64,000 bases of DNA from Metallyticus violacea (taxonomy: Eukaryota > Arthropoda > Insecta > Mantodea > Metallyticidae). Under the pieces are notes generated by a model. That model saw only the letters and a program-made list of their open reading frames with translations, did no database searches and was not told the DNA's origin. The stretch lies in assembly GCA_030762175.1 (NCBI GenBank), contig CM060831.1, forward strand, positions 7,313,501 through 7,377,500, given 5' to 3'. Below, in pieces: positions 49,211 through 61,599 of this stretch. Positions within the stretch are counted from its first letter, which is position 1. Each line of letters opens with the position of its first letter. Position numbers and translations under genes: made by a program.

Positions 49211-50164
49211 TACGAACACACAGGACCAGTAAAGCCACAAGTGGCACAGGTAATTTAGTTTCGGATGGATGTTGTCTCGTCTTCCACATAAGAGTTATAA
49301 TGTAAAGTCATTGTTAAAAGATATTTTCTATAATAAAATCGTTGGTCAAACAGTTTCTTAAATGTACTTGTCCATCATATGATCTATTTTCAAATTACTT
49401 TTTCCTCTGGGGGCATATAAACTAAAAAGTGACTCTGCTAGAATCATCGAAAGTTTTAAACTACCTGAAAAATACAATTAGGCCGAATGTAGCAGTATCA
49501 AAAGCCGAAAGTAACAGTATCAAATAAAAAACTAGCAGATAACAGAGGAGACTTTTACGATAGAATGGGCTACTTTTAGAAGCAGAAGGAGGGCATTTTT
49601 AGCATTTATTGTAACTTGTCAAAAACTCTGCAAATAATATTATGTTAAACTACCAACTTATTAAACGAAATTGTTTTAAAGTGTGCTGCAAATATCATGA
49701 TTCACAAATAACATATTGCCTAATTTATAAATATAAGAGGAGCGGTCAATAAGGTTCGTATTATTGGTTTTGACAATGTAGATTAACTTTGCGCTTTGCA
49801 TAGTACAGCGATCACGTGTTCTGCAGTGCTAGCCACTTAAATTACTTTCCCTTAGTCATAGAGAAATTCTCGGAGCTGCTACAGCTCCAGTCTTGAGCGA
49901 CAGCGGAGAGAGACGAGCTCCTCCGTTCCACACGAGAGATAGCGGTAAAGTTTTTTGTTTTTGTGTGTGTGTGTGTGTGTGTGTGTGGCCGCTTGTAAAA
50001 AGATTAATATTGAATGTTTTAATTTTTTGTTAAAGGTAATGCAACATATGCTTTGTCCTCCGTGACTTTCTGGCTGCAATATGTTATTCCTTATTACAAA
50101 GTGAGTTTTTCACTTTTTACCATGCGCTGTCTTATTGGAATTAGAAATTAATTAATATATATAC
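49211..50164. other. No gene seen apart from a microsatellite
   Basis: The Tc3-like relic could extend to about 49500 but no catalytic motif was found there. Confidence 0.55.
49962..49987. repeat. (GT)n microsatellite
   Basis: Thirteen GT units. Confidence 0.9.
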
Positions 50165-50530
50165 ACACAGCAGCCTTAGCGCTACCCTCAGGTAAATCCT
50201 AGAAACCGATGGACCCAGTGATTTGCTGCGGGTCGCTACGGCCTGACGGCCAACGCCTCCTTTTCGTAAATATAAATTGATAGGTGTGGGTAAATCCCTG
50301 TAATGGTGGCAAATCTCCTTTGATTCCAGCAGTAAAAAAAAAAAAAAAAAAAAAAACGTTCATATCAATTTATGTGCGTGGTACTATGTTAGCGAGTAAA
50401 TCGTTGTACTGGTGGCAAATCTCCTTTAGCTTCGGCAGAGGAAAAAAAAATCTGTATGTGAGGATTCGAAACCACTGCCTTTACAACTATAGCACGACGC
50501 TCTAACCGTCTGATCTATCATGCCGTGGTG
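50165..50530 (-). repeat. SINE-III-like tRNA-derived repeat with internal duplication
   Basis: On the minus strand GGCATGATAGATCAGACGGT and GGTTTCGAATCC resemble A and B boxes of a tRNA head at 50455-50530. Downstream, two tandem segments share TGGTGGCAAATCTCCTTT and an A-run on the plus strand (50290-50350 and 50395-50450). Only one copy lies in the window. Confidence 0.5.
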
Positions 50531-50649
50531 CTTAGTTATATCTCTGAAAGCTGCACTACCTTCATTTTTTCCGCTGTCGCTCGGAAGTGACTCGGGATTG
50601 GAGCACCTACGAGAATTTTTCGACGGCTAGGGAAAAGTGTTAAGATTTA

Positions 50650-51775
50650 ACCGCGCTATTATTACGCAGAACGCCAGTGGGGTACAAAATCCAAGATGGC
50701 GCATTATCTTGAGAAGACGAAAGCCGGTGCGGTTATTCGCTTCCTGTTTTTAAAGGGGAAAAGGCCATAGAAAGTCATGCTGAGCTCGTTGCTATGTATG
50801 GAGACAATGTCCCAAAGTACTGTGGTTAAGCGGCGCAGACCTTTCCTATGTGGACAAACGAGCCTGGAGGATGGGCCAAGAAATAGTACCGCATCTCTCA
50901 GCAAGACACCGGGAATTGCGGCGCAAGTGAAGACCCTGGTGCTTAAAGACCGTCGCATTTCTGTCGAGGCAATGTATGCATTAGTCATCGTTCAGTGATA
51001 AAAGTCATTCGCGTTTTGCATATTACAAATGTCGCTGCCCGGTGAATATTGCGCTTGCTCACACCTGAGCAAAAATAGCGCCGAAAGGAAGCGGCAGTCG
51101 AAATGTTGCAGCTTTACCGGGCTCGTCCTGAAGACTTCTGAGTGAGACAAAGCAGCAGCGCAATCAGCGGAAACACCAGCAAAAAAGCGAAGACATAGAC
51201 ATCATCGAAGAAGGTATTGTTGAGTAATGTTTTGGGACTCCCGTGGTGTGCTGTTGACAGTTTATGCCTATAATGGCCAGATAATAACTGGAAAACATTA
51301 CCAGATCTAACGAGATCATTAGATTATTAAAAACCGCCGCGGGACGCTGTCCAAGGGAGTTCTTTGCTGCACAACTCACCAGATCATTCTTCACAAAAGA
51401 CAGTGATGCATGCGGGTGCTTTAGGGAATTAGATTTTCCTCCATATTCACCAGATTTAGCACCCAGTGACTTTCCTCTTTCCTCGTATGAAGACCCCGCC
51501 GTTTCCAGAACGACGAGGCGATACGAGAGGTGGAGCAGTTTTTCAATAGCCAAAGTGAGGAATTCTACGTCAGGGTACCCACCAGCTCATCCAGTGGTGG
51601 AAGAAATGAGCCAGTTTGTGGTGGGAAATTTTGTGTGGTGCATATGTGGAGGAGGTCTAAATCCAGGACCGCGACTCTTGACCGCAGGCCTTCGTTTAAA
51701 CTTTGTGACCCCCCTCCCCTCGTATAAAGTGGAATGTTCGTTATGTGCGGAGTTATTCTAAATGAATGGAACTTT
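50650..51775 (+). pseudogene. Mariner-like transposase relic, near full length
   Basis: The frame opens at 50696 with MAHYLEKTKAGAVIRFLFLK, then a stop and frameshifts. ESHAELVAMYGDNVPKY, TSLEDGPR and VKTLVLKDRRISVEA follow. MFWDSRGVLLTVYAYNGQ, FPPYSPDLAPSDF near 51440 (third catalytic region) and QNDEAIREVEQFFNSQSEEF then FYVRG-like C-terminal sequence come last. Domain order is complete but no frame is intact. It is distinct in sequence from the other mariners here. Confidence 0.75.
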
Positions 51776-52221
51776 GTACATTTACTATAAAGAAAATATT
51801 GATTGCAGAAAAATTTACGTGGTGTCAAGGATAGGAAAACACTCCAAGAAAGCTATCCGTGCCTCAAAGTCTGCCTGAAATTGCTACTGCCATCGAAAGC
51901 TGCACTGTTTATGGCAACTTGAATATCGTGTAGCTTTTGCTTTGAGCATTTATAAATAGTTGTACTTAAGTAAACTTGGAGATTTTTCATGCCCATTGAT
52001 ACCTTATACGTTCTTCTAAAATAAATAGTTTATTTATAATAACTTGGTTTGTTCCTTATTAAATTCTATACCATTTAACCGATTTATACGAAATTTTGTG
52101 CTGACAATCTTTAGAATATAGATTACCTTAAAATCTGGACAAATAGTCCCTATCCCATATTTTATCTCCAGGGACCTTTGTTTTAACCCTTGGACTGAGA
52201 AACGTAATTATGTTCTTGTGC
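51776..52221. other. No gene seen
   Basis: The right terminal repeat of the mariner at 50650 should lie near the left edge but was not recognised. Confidence 0.55.
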
Positions 52222-52440
52222 ATCACAGGAGGTGAACATTGATGATATATAGGACGAAATGATAAATTGGGAAAGGATTTTTTCCTCTTCTTTAAAGGAA
52301 GGAAGCGTTCCAGACCAAGTTTAGGCACCTCCCTGGCATTTGCAGTTTATGAGGACTGCGGTAAACTTGGAAAAAACCTCAACTAGGGAGGACGATCCTG
52401 ATGGAAATCGAACCCTAGACCTCCCGTTCACGAATTTAAA
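52222..52440 (-). repeat. SINE-I partial copy
   Basis: The minus strand keeps GGAGGTCTAGGGTTCGATTT from the B box through the body to the CATCAATGTTCACCTCC-like region. The first part of the head and the 3' tail are missing. Confidence 0.78.
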
Positions 52441-53139
52441 GGTATGAATAAAAAGCCAAGATAACGCTGGATATTTTAGTGGTTAAAAAACGGAACAAAA
52501 ACGAAAAACGCACTAAAATCAATTGTTGAACCTTTTAGGGCACCATCTAGACGTTTCTCACTATCAGTACACAATTATAGAACATAAAACCATTATCGTA
52601 TATCAGAAGGTCTCAATGGTACTATAAGTATAGGAACATAAAATATATTGCTGCTAGAAAATGTCAGTTTGCAAGTTTGATTCATGTTTAAGTCAAAGAT
52701 AAGACTGTTTGCCACGAAGTAATCTTTATTTCTTTGTTTCGTGTGCAATTTCTGGCCACATTTTTATACAAAATTACAAGTTCTGTTTTTCATTTACAAT
52801 TTCAGAACCCACCACACACCAGAACCATTAGTTTCGACATTGTAAAAATATCAAAATGGGTGTAGTAAAATAGTTTAGACAACTAGTTATCAAAGTTAAT
52901 TTTCTGAAATATTATCTCTAGAATATTTAGGTTTGGTATATTTAATGAAATTTATTTTCAAAACATGAGATAAATTTATTACAAATTGCAGTTTATCCGA
53001 CTCGGCCAAAGCCTACTTAATACTTTACATTTATGTGATTAAGGAATAGTGTCCTGGTAACAAAAGAAATCAACAAACATTACTGCTGTAGTCTCCATTT
53101 CAGATCTCGCTTTCTTGCTTCAAAAAGTGAAAATGAGGG
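52441..53139. other. No gene seen
   Basis: AT-rich. Nothing recognisable. Confidence 0.6.
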
Positions 53140-53740
53140 AAGAAGATGAATTTGATAGTCCACCAGCTGCAATCAAAAAGCAATCGAACATGCAAATTTG
53201 GAAATACTTCCTGAAAAAACCTAGAAAACTTTATATGAATAGTTACACGAAATTCAAGAACTATGCGTGAGTAATTGAGTAAGAATAAATTATCAAGATG
53301 TATTAGCGTATTTTTACGAAAAATCCAAGATCATTAAACATACAGTCTTTGGTCTGAATATTCTATGATAAAATCAACTCTTCTGACTAACGATAACGTT
53401 TATATTAGCAAGCTCGAAAAACTGAAGACATTTTTAAAGAGACAATCTCTTGGTTATCATGTTAAAAAGTAAAAAATATGTTTAAGTCGAGATTAAGTCT
53501 CACAATTTCTAGAACATGCGCCAGATGATAAATGCTTATTAAAAAAAAGTGTTCCTATATTGTGATACTGTCGATATAGAGAAAAAGAAGTGTTTTATGT
53601 GAAGAAAGTGTTAATAGTACAAAAAATGCAATTTCGTCAAATGATTTGCCTCCTATAAATATTCAGCATTGCGGTAATTACAATAAATTTCAATTTAATT
53701 TGTGTAGCTAGAGTTGTGGAAAAATTGAATTGTTAAATGA
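53140..53740 (+). pseudogene. Decayed tyrosine-recombinase-like (Crypton-type) frame
   Basis: Across frames this reads ANLEILPEKT, then YQDVLAYFYEKSKIIK, then after a shift YISKLEKLKTFLKRQSLGYH then VKK, then VSQFLEHAPDDKCLL. This order resembles the SAM-like core-binding region of tyrosine-recombinase (phage-integrase type) genes that are widespread in insect genomes and relate to Crypton elements. The catalytic R..HxxR..Y part seems deleted. A tail reading ISSNDLPPINIQHCGNYNKF resembles the low-complexity C-termini of such proteins. Assignment rests on remembered patterns. Confidence 0.45.
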
Positions 53741-54429
53741 TGTGTCTTCTAAAAATATTCAGAATTGCAATTCAGTCCATCTATTCATTGTTTCTATGGA
53801 ACAAAAACTAAACGTTATATTCTTATAAAACGTAAAACATGGTTTGAAGACAAGCGATATGATTACTTTTGTTGCCTAGACACCATCAGCTAATCGTGCA
53901 CAATAATAACAGCAACGTACAATACTTTCTGCATCTAGTAAGAAATTAAAGAACACTGAATGCATGCATTTTCATTTAGATCTGTGACCCTTGCTTTATA
54001 TATCTTGCTCGAAGATTAATGGCATATTTCAATCAAAATTTAAGTACATCGATATGACGTGTATGCACTGCATAAAAGTTTTCGTTTAAATACAACACAT
54101 ATATTTATTTAAAAAAAATCATGTACCGCAAAGTATACAATGAATAACAAAGGTCTCATGGAGAGATGATTGTAAATGAGTACCTTAATTTGTATAGACA
54201 TAATGAAATAAATATGTACATAAAATATATAATTTTCTAGTATGTGCTGCCATCTACTAGATGGTTCAAGAATAATTTTAAAATATTATCTTTTGCCCTG
54301 CTGTAGCTCTCATTTTCTCGCGTGTCACAGAAAAATTTCCCCTCTCCATAAAATAGATATGTTGGTAATAAGTATTTTAAACTATTCTGATTCTAGTTTT
54401 GGTGGACTGAATGCATCAATGTAAAGCAA
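53741..54429. other. No gene seen
   Basis: AT-rich spacer. Confidence 0.6.
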
Positions 54430-55690
54430 GAAGAGTAACTGTGATGTAAAATTAAGGAAACAGTGGAGATACGGTGGTGAAACAATTTTTCACGAAAAGA
54501 ACAGATCACACGTGATTGTTGTAAAACATTGGAAGCGCGAGTATATGATGCTACAGGTAGCATATAGCGATGATGTTCTGTCACAATCAACCACATTGGT
54601 GGTTCGAAGAATTTAAGGACAGTCGTGTTTCCAAGAACAAAGCAGCACGTACTCCAACTACTGCAGTGAATGAGACCATAATTAACAGAGCTACAGCCAT
54701 TGTCCGGAAAGATCGACAAATAATAGTGGATAGACTGGCAGACATGTTATATATTTCTCGTGGTAGTGCTTTTACCATTCTGCAAGATCGCTTACACATA
54801 AGATGTGTCTCTGTCAGATGGGTGCCGAGATTGTTGACGGTTAACAGAAACGGTGCGAGTGGAAGTGTCGGGAGCTTCAGCGTCTGGTAGTGGAGCATGA
54901 GTATATCTGAATTCTATCAATACAGGTGATGAGACTTGGCTTACCATTACGATCCTGAAAGCAAACAGGCGAACTCAGGCTGAAAATTATCTGGTTCTCC
55001 GACACAAAACTCCAAACCAGTTCGGTCGGCAAGAAAGTTTATGGTGATTTCGTTCTTCGATTGTCGTGGAATGGTTTATCAACATGAAATTTACCAACCC
55101 CGCCAACAAAGGTGCGGAGTATTACAAAACATTTTTTTTTTCCCCCCCAGGTATGACCTAACATATCTGACGAAAACCCCCTGAGCTGCATTCATCTGGC
55201 TCGTGCCTTCACCATGACAAGCTCTTACGCTTGCACCGCTGTTGTTCACTTTTGGCCAGAAAAAACACTGAATATGTCCCATCCTCCATAGAGCCCGGAC
55301 TTAACTCCATGTGAATTTTTCTGTTCTCTGGTCTCAAAAACGAACTGCGGATCAGCATTTAGATTCATCAATGACTGTCATGAATTCGGGCCGGTTCTAA
55401 AGATGGTGCTTAAAAACGGTTACCAGGATGTCTTTCAGGGCTGGCAGACAAGTTGGGCCAACTGCATACAACTCAATGGGACTACTTCGAAAAAACACTT
55501 CCTTGACCCTACAATATTGCCAGTCTTTATTGACTAGCACACATTTTATATATATAATGTCTTCTAAAGCAACCAGTCTGTCCACATGAAAGCATGTTTT
55601 AAGAATGTATCTGTGCTACAATTAAGTGTATTTTTCAACTCATCATGAAAAACTACAGGTAAAAAATATCCAAAACAATGTTACCGTCCA
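54430..55690 (+). pseudogene. Mariner-like transposase relic
   Basis: WWFEEFKDSRVSKNKAAR then AVNETIINRATAIVRKDRQI, then SRGSAFTILQDRLHIRC and RWVPRLLT form the DNA-binding half. A shifted frame gives NTGDETW (first catalytic D), KPVRSARKFMVISFFDCRG and MVYQHEIYQP. The C-terminal PGLNSM-type third region and a final HTTQWDYFEK follow near 55490. Stops and shifts disable it. The N-terminal start is not clear. Confidence 0.75.
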
Positions 55691-57613
55691 TTGCTTGGTG
55701 CCGTGTGAGACCAAAAAGAAGGGTGATGATACCATATCAGATGGAAAAGATGGATGACACAGTCGAGGACTTACTTCAGTTTCTGGGAAGAGAAGGAAGC
55801 AAATAGTTCAAAGAAAATGTGTTTTCACTGTAGACATATCAGAATACAAGGAACATTTTTCACCAAGAGTGATATTTACTGGCTACTTACTAGTGTATTA
55901 AAAGAAAAAAATTGTGTTTTGGTATATACAGAAATCACTCATATTGAATATTTCAACATTGTGCCATGGAACGAGGGCAATTTTAATGGCATATTTATGC
56001 AATTATCTTAAATTTTTTCCACATTAAAATCCATCATCTTGTAAACATACTACTAAACATAAATTTAATAACTAAACTAGACAGGCATATAAACAGAAAT
56101 TTCTAGTTATAGAAACATAAGTTTTCACGGGCATTGTCAATTATGTGAACTGAGTCTTATGGGCTGTAAGGCCATGGTCCAATGGTTAAGCACATCACTG
56201 ATGATGTGTACTGCAGCTGTGGACAAAACGTCTGGGAAGATGGAGAAGGACCTTGTCAGTCTGGAAAACTCAGCTCACATAAAAGAAATTTCTAGATTTA
56301 AATATTTCAAGTGCAATTACTGAAAACTATCATTCTGAAAAATTGTCACTTTTTCACTCACCCTAAATTGTGTTTGTAAAGGATATAATAATGTAAATAT
56401 TGATTTATAAAGTTATCATGAAATTTCCATTTTGTAATTTTGATTATATGTATTTATATGCTTGTTGTAACTTACAGTACTACCATATTATAAATTCATT
56501 TAATGTTAGAGTAATGCACAAGACAAAAAATATAGAGCATTATAACACTGTAAACATGTTACTGTTTTGTAGCATACAGCTCAATTCCATTATGTATTTT
56601 TGATTTGTCTGCACTGAAATTAGGTGCAAATAGACACTAAGGTTAAATGCCAAATATTAAACTGAAAGAAAAAAAAAAGTAAATCAAATACAAAACATGG
56701 GAAAAAGGAAGGTATATGGAATTAAAAAACATTTACAATATAAAACTTTTAAAAACTCAAACAAGAAAATATATTATCTAAAAGTTACATTTTTAGTGTG
56801 AGGAACATTTCAATCTAACCTATAAATAAACTTAAAAATTGGGAATAAATATAGGTAGCTGAAAAATAGAGCATTTCTTTTGTAATAAAATGCCTGTGAT
56901 CTGATGGTCAGATAACTGTAATGTATTACAAACATGTACAAGTTTGTTAGGAGATTTACGACATTTGTCAAGCAAAAAAATACAAAATGTTCATACAACA
57001 ACAAGCATCACTGGTATGCAATAAAATACATTGAAAGTAATTAACATTTCCCAATCAATAATTACAAGGAATTTAAGTGCAATGTAAATATAAGAAAACA
57101 CCTTAAAATGCATGCAATTCCTCACTCGTTAATGTACTCATGTGTTATCCAAAGTGTCAACAATTACACAGCAACCAAGGTCATGTGCCACATTCAAAAT
57201 GGAGAGAGAATTTTCAAAAAAAAGTTACAAGATAGACCAAGTAACCATTGCACAGCAGCAAGTGTTAATGAAATAATGTTGTTCTCTCTTTACATTGTCA
57301 ATTTTGTAGAATCTATGCTGCACTAACAATCTCTGATGATGTTATCAACCCTATTCAACACACACATATAAAAGTATTTACCTGCATGGTAGGTACTAGA
57401 AACTATCCTTTCTGTGAGTAAATGTATAAGTTATTCAACCAACTATACACTAAGCACATGTCAAAGAATCTTCTTCATTTACATTATGATATGAATTACA
57501 CCAAGCAAACTTCAATGGAGATCTTTAAATGGAAGTAATGTGAATGACATGCAGATAATTCTTTGTGAAAAGTAATACACATGGTTCGTGCTATTTTCTT
57601 TAAAAGTGTTTAA
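55691..57613. other. No gene seen
   Basis: AT-rich sequence with no recognised transposon. Short frames only. Confidence 0.55.
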
Positions 57614-57826
57614 TGTTTGTTTGAGGCATGACAGGTGGTGGACACTGATGATACATGAAATGAAATGATAAATTGGGAAAGGATTTTTTTTAAAGGAAGG
57701 AGGTATTCCAGGCCAAGTTTAGAGTACCTCCCCAGCATTTGTCATTTATGAGGACTGAGGAAGACTTGGGAAAAGCATCAGTCAGGGAGGGCGGCCATGA
57801 CAGGAATCGAATTTCGTGCATTTTAA
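57614..57826 (-). repeat. SINE-I partial copy
   Basis: Minus-strand body from CATCAGTGTCCACCACC through CTGGGGAGGTACTCTAAAC to the B-box remnant ATTCGATTCC. The head is truncated. Confidence 0.78.
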
Positions 57827-60647
57827 ATGTTATTCACATGTTGTAACCTGAAAAAAAAATATACAATGCATAAGCAATTAATTCAGATATAGAATGAGTT
57901 AAAACAAGTTTAAAAGCAAGCTGTACCTATATCTTTCTTTTAAATGTCTCATGATTTGTTTTTGTACTTTGGTCTTTGAAAGTATTTGAAATCAACTCCT
58001 TACAAAGAAGTTACAAGATATGAACAAATACCATAGTTAAGTCAAAAAATAAAGTAAGTAGAGGTTATGGAAAAGAGTAAATGAAGATCACTGATCAAGA
58101 GCAATCTGGAAATGCTAGAGACAAAAAATAAGACATCAACAGATTAGATTAATCAATTACAAAGAAACATGCAGAGAATCACATTCAATAAAGTATTAAA
58201 TTAATTTATCTGTTGGCTACAGTGAAGTAGTTTCATTACTTGTCTTACTAATGATGGAAAATTAAAGTACGTCTGCACAACAAAACACACAATGTATGCC
58301 TTTTAAACCACACATATAAATTAGAAAATAATATCTGTATATTACTTAAGAGGATCTTTTAATCGTATTATATTAACTTAAATTACATTTGATTAAATTT
58401 TTTGCTCCAGAATTTCATTAGGCAGCCTTTTTGCTTTCAGAACATGTTTTGAATACAAATGAATTCATCCTTGGCTACTTTCTCCAACTAGTGTTTACTT
58501 GTCTCTTTTCCCTTTTGTGATATGTTTGACAACTTCCTGATAAGGGTAGCTTCCAGTGGGATTTCAAAATTCAATGCTTGTGGCTTTTTTTAATTATTTA
58601 TTTACCCCCCAAACAGTTATTTCTACATTGTTATATTTTGTGTTTCTGTATCTCATGGTTTAACCATGACATAGAGAGAGAGAAACAAAATTATCAAAAA
58701 CTGCAAGTAACAATATAGAATTGTTTGGGAAAATAATTTTATACACAAAAACAAATAGGTCATTTTAAAATTCCACATTCCATATAACTTTATCAGGAAT
58801 TTCGTCAAATAAACACAAGAGGGAGATGAGACAGTGACAAGGAAACAACCGTTGAAGTAGCCGAGGATGAATGCAACACTGCATTCATAACAAGTTCAGA
58901 AAACAAAAACTTGAAATGTTCTGTATTCAATTTAAGACTAACTTTGTGTTGGAACTAATAATGAAGCAACTAACATAATCTTAATTAGCTGTGCATTATT
59001 TAACATTCTTATGATCCACTTACTATTAAATTATACAGAACATGTTTCATACAGCTTTGCCCACATCATCAGCTGTGAGTCAAATATCACAAGAGTATTA
59101 AATTGACTCACCAGGTAATTAAGAATAATGAAGTCAGTGCCTAAATGAACTTCTGACTTTGAAATAATTCCTTCTCCATAAATTAGTGAAGTATTCTCAA
59201 AGTTTCAAAAAAAGTAACTTTTAACATGTATAGCTGCGGAAACTGTCAAACAGTACATTATAATGAAAAACACAAAAGCATCTTCCCTTTGTTTCAAAAC
59301 TTCTACTTCCCCATTCACTCCTTTGACACCAAAATGAAGCAATGCAGGACAAATGAGACATGTCTAATGCCTTCCACAACATGAGAACACTGCCATATAA
59401 TCAAAAAGAGGCAGGGCTGGTTGCGGTGAAGGGTAAAGAAGTGAAATTCTGACGATACAATGCTTGCACAAATTGCTAGCATAGAAACCGCTATGAATTC
59501 ACCATTGAACTTGTCACAACCCTGGACACGTGAGTTTGTAATCTTGGGATTGGCTAACATCCCCAAGTTTCTGCCACAACTTTGCCTAGATTTCATTTAC
59601 TACGAAGGAACAAATGACAAATTAACTTCTAAATGCATATTTCTAGAAAAATTGCAGACATCTTACTCCTATTACAGATTTATAGTTGTCAACATTGCAA
59701 TGCAAAGGAGCATGATCAGTTCTACAATTTTATAGAAAATTTCTACCAATCCATTAAGCACAATGATGGTAAAAACAACAAGTTTATTTTAAAAGCTTAC
59801 AAATATTTCATTTGATGCAAATAAATTTAAAAACTCTAATTTCCTATTTATAGACAGTTCGGTGATATACAGTTTATTTTAAAGGACAGAGCAATGAATA
59901 CAAAGACAAATACTGCTTTTAACTTTCAAACAAAGCAACCACCTTGCAAAAAAATCTCCAGCTTAAAGTTATATATTTGTCTGCTATGGAACAAGCCATA
60001 AAATGCGTAGCATGTCAAAAATGAAAAATTTTGGAGCAAAACCATAACAACCCTCACATACAGTTCATTGATTTTGTTTCATTTTACATACTCTGTTCTT
60101 CTGTTTAACATGTGACATAACACAATCTCACTTCATCCACTCTTGTTTTTAAAAGTGATTTCTATAGTATTAAATACCTATTTTACATGTCTCTCTCTTT
60201 GTTGTCAATTTGACCTCTTTTGCAGTTTATAAAATTATAAGTGGAATATACAATGTGCAAAGAAAAAGCACTTATCAAGTCTAAGTTTCATGTGCACACA
60301 GTTCATGGTACAATACTATTACCAAACTTCCTTGCTTTATAAAACACAAATTCATTCTGGTTTGTGGAATTCCTGGGTTCTACATATTTTGTAGAATTCA
60401 TACTGCTCATCTCAAATCTAATACTCTGCATGTTCACTCCCTATAAGTTCATATAGAATTTATTTGTTATTTTTCCCAATGGGATGACCAAATAAACTAA
60501 GACTTCAAGTTTCCAAAGTTTCAATGCTGCAATCTGGTTCTGTCCTTAAAAGATAATGGTATCCAAAATTGGACTAAAATTTCTGAAAATTCAACTAAAT
60601 AAAAAATTCTCTGTTCTTTGTTAATGAGAATGTTATGTTTAATTAGT
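57827..60647. other. No gene identified, transposon-poor
   Basis: No transposase, SINE or Helentron-like trace was recognised. Opposed frames at 59315-59596 (minus) and 59460-59735 (plus) overlap and match nothing. The region lies inside the expected neurobeachin intron 1. Confidence 0.55.
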
Positions 60648-60900
60648 TCAGGACATTTTTCTACTTTCATTTAGAATTTCCAAATAATGTTTTGTCAAAT
60701 CTACGTTATGGTTATTTTTTATAACAGCTTTTGGTGTGGAGGGTTGATCATTATGTATTTTTAAAATGCTTGTCAGAGTGGCCATATAGCTTAAATCACA
60801 ATTTATCTCTTCAACAAATTCTTCGCATCTTCAAGAATTTTAGCTGGCACATTTCGCGTTTTTTTATCATAATTTTCCAAACAATACTCATTTACTGAGC
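60648..60900 (-). pseudogene. Unidentified coding trace in two overlapping frames
   Basis: On the minus strand one frame reads SVNEYCLENYDKKTRN then VPAKILEDAKNLLKR and stops. A second, shifted by one base, takes over around EDA and reads CEEFVEEINCDLSYMATL and on through SILKIHNDQPSTPKAV to LTKHYLEILNESRKMS before TGA at 60648. Composition is protein-like, and a single indel would join the frames. A T-rich tract ending in ACATTAG just upstream looks like a splice acceptor. I do not recognise the family and it does not look like neurobeachin. It may be a decayed retrocopy or terminal exon, or chance in AT-rich DNA. Confidence 0.3.
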
Positions 60901-61381
60901 TAATGTTTTGTTTTTTACAAGCAAAAATAAATCACAAAAAAATAAAGAAAATAAACCCTGTGACTATTGCTAAATTGCTTTTATTAACATAGTTTTATTG
61001 TGCTTAAATATTTAGGCACTGGGAGCAATGTTTGATTAGGTACAGTTCTTCACCAATTTAGGGTACACCTTACACACACACACACACACACACCTGTTCC
61101 ACCATAGTCTTCACCATAGAAGCTATATATAACTATATCTAATTCCTATATGTAACTAATATTATTGAAAAGCAAATAGTTGAAACTGCAGTGTCATAGT
61201 TTGTCACTCCTGGGCCACGTTTATTACCTAACATTGCTATGCGATACTGAAAATGACAGATACTTCCTCGACATTCACGCCCCCGTTACATGTCAACCAA
61301 ATAGTCAAGCAACAGTTACACAATAAAAACCTACTGGGTTCGATTAATGACATGCGGTGTAAATAATTAGTGTTTATTTAC
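60901..61381 (-). other. Start of neurobeachin intron 1
   Basis: The sequence begins with the GTAAAT donor on the minus strand and is AT-rich, with a CA repeat at 61072-61092. No other feature is seen. Confidence 0.5.
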
Positions 61382-61540
61382 CAGATGCAGCACGGTGTTA
61401 ACAACTTCCCGGTTCGACACCTGTCCTACCTCGATGAGGCCGATGAGTACGGCGAATTTCAAGCTGTCGTTCATTGCCATCCTCACAACCTCTTCTGGTC
61501 TCTTAATGTCACTGAAAGGCGGATTCTGAAGGTCCGCCAT
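61382..61540 (-). CDS. rg: Neurobeachin (rugose) first coding exon, 53 codons
   Basis: Read on the minus strand this exon starts [17 protein letters not shown] and continues through [19 protein letters not shown] to VVNTVLHL, where a GTAAAT donor begins at 61381. The block [16 protein letters not shown] is the conserved extreme N-terminus of neurobeachin, where the family continues with LVGGEFD in the next exon, so the phase-0 junction after HL fits. An in-frame TGA at 61565-61567 lies 24 bases before the ATG, and the start context (A at -3, G at +4) is good, so the start is well supported. Neurobeachins are very large BEACH-domain scaffolds that bind PKA regulatory subunits and act in membrane-protein trafficking; rugose acts in Drosophila eye development and learning. 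This exon carries only the start of the N-terminal region. No second exon was found to the left, so intron 1 probably runs out of the window. Family assignment is from remembered conservation, not a search. Confidence 0.77.
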
Positions 61541-61599
61541 TGTCTTTAAAGTTATTATAACAGTTCACGCTATAGAAAATTGTTGTAATCACATTCCAT

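Noticed and set aside
59315..59735. Opposed 93- and 91-codon frames
   Set aside because: They overlap on opposite strands and no family resemblance is seen on either.
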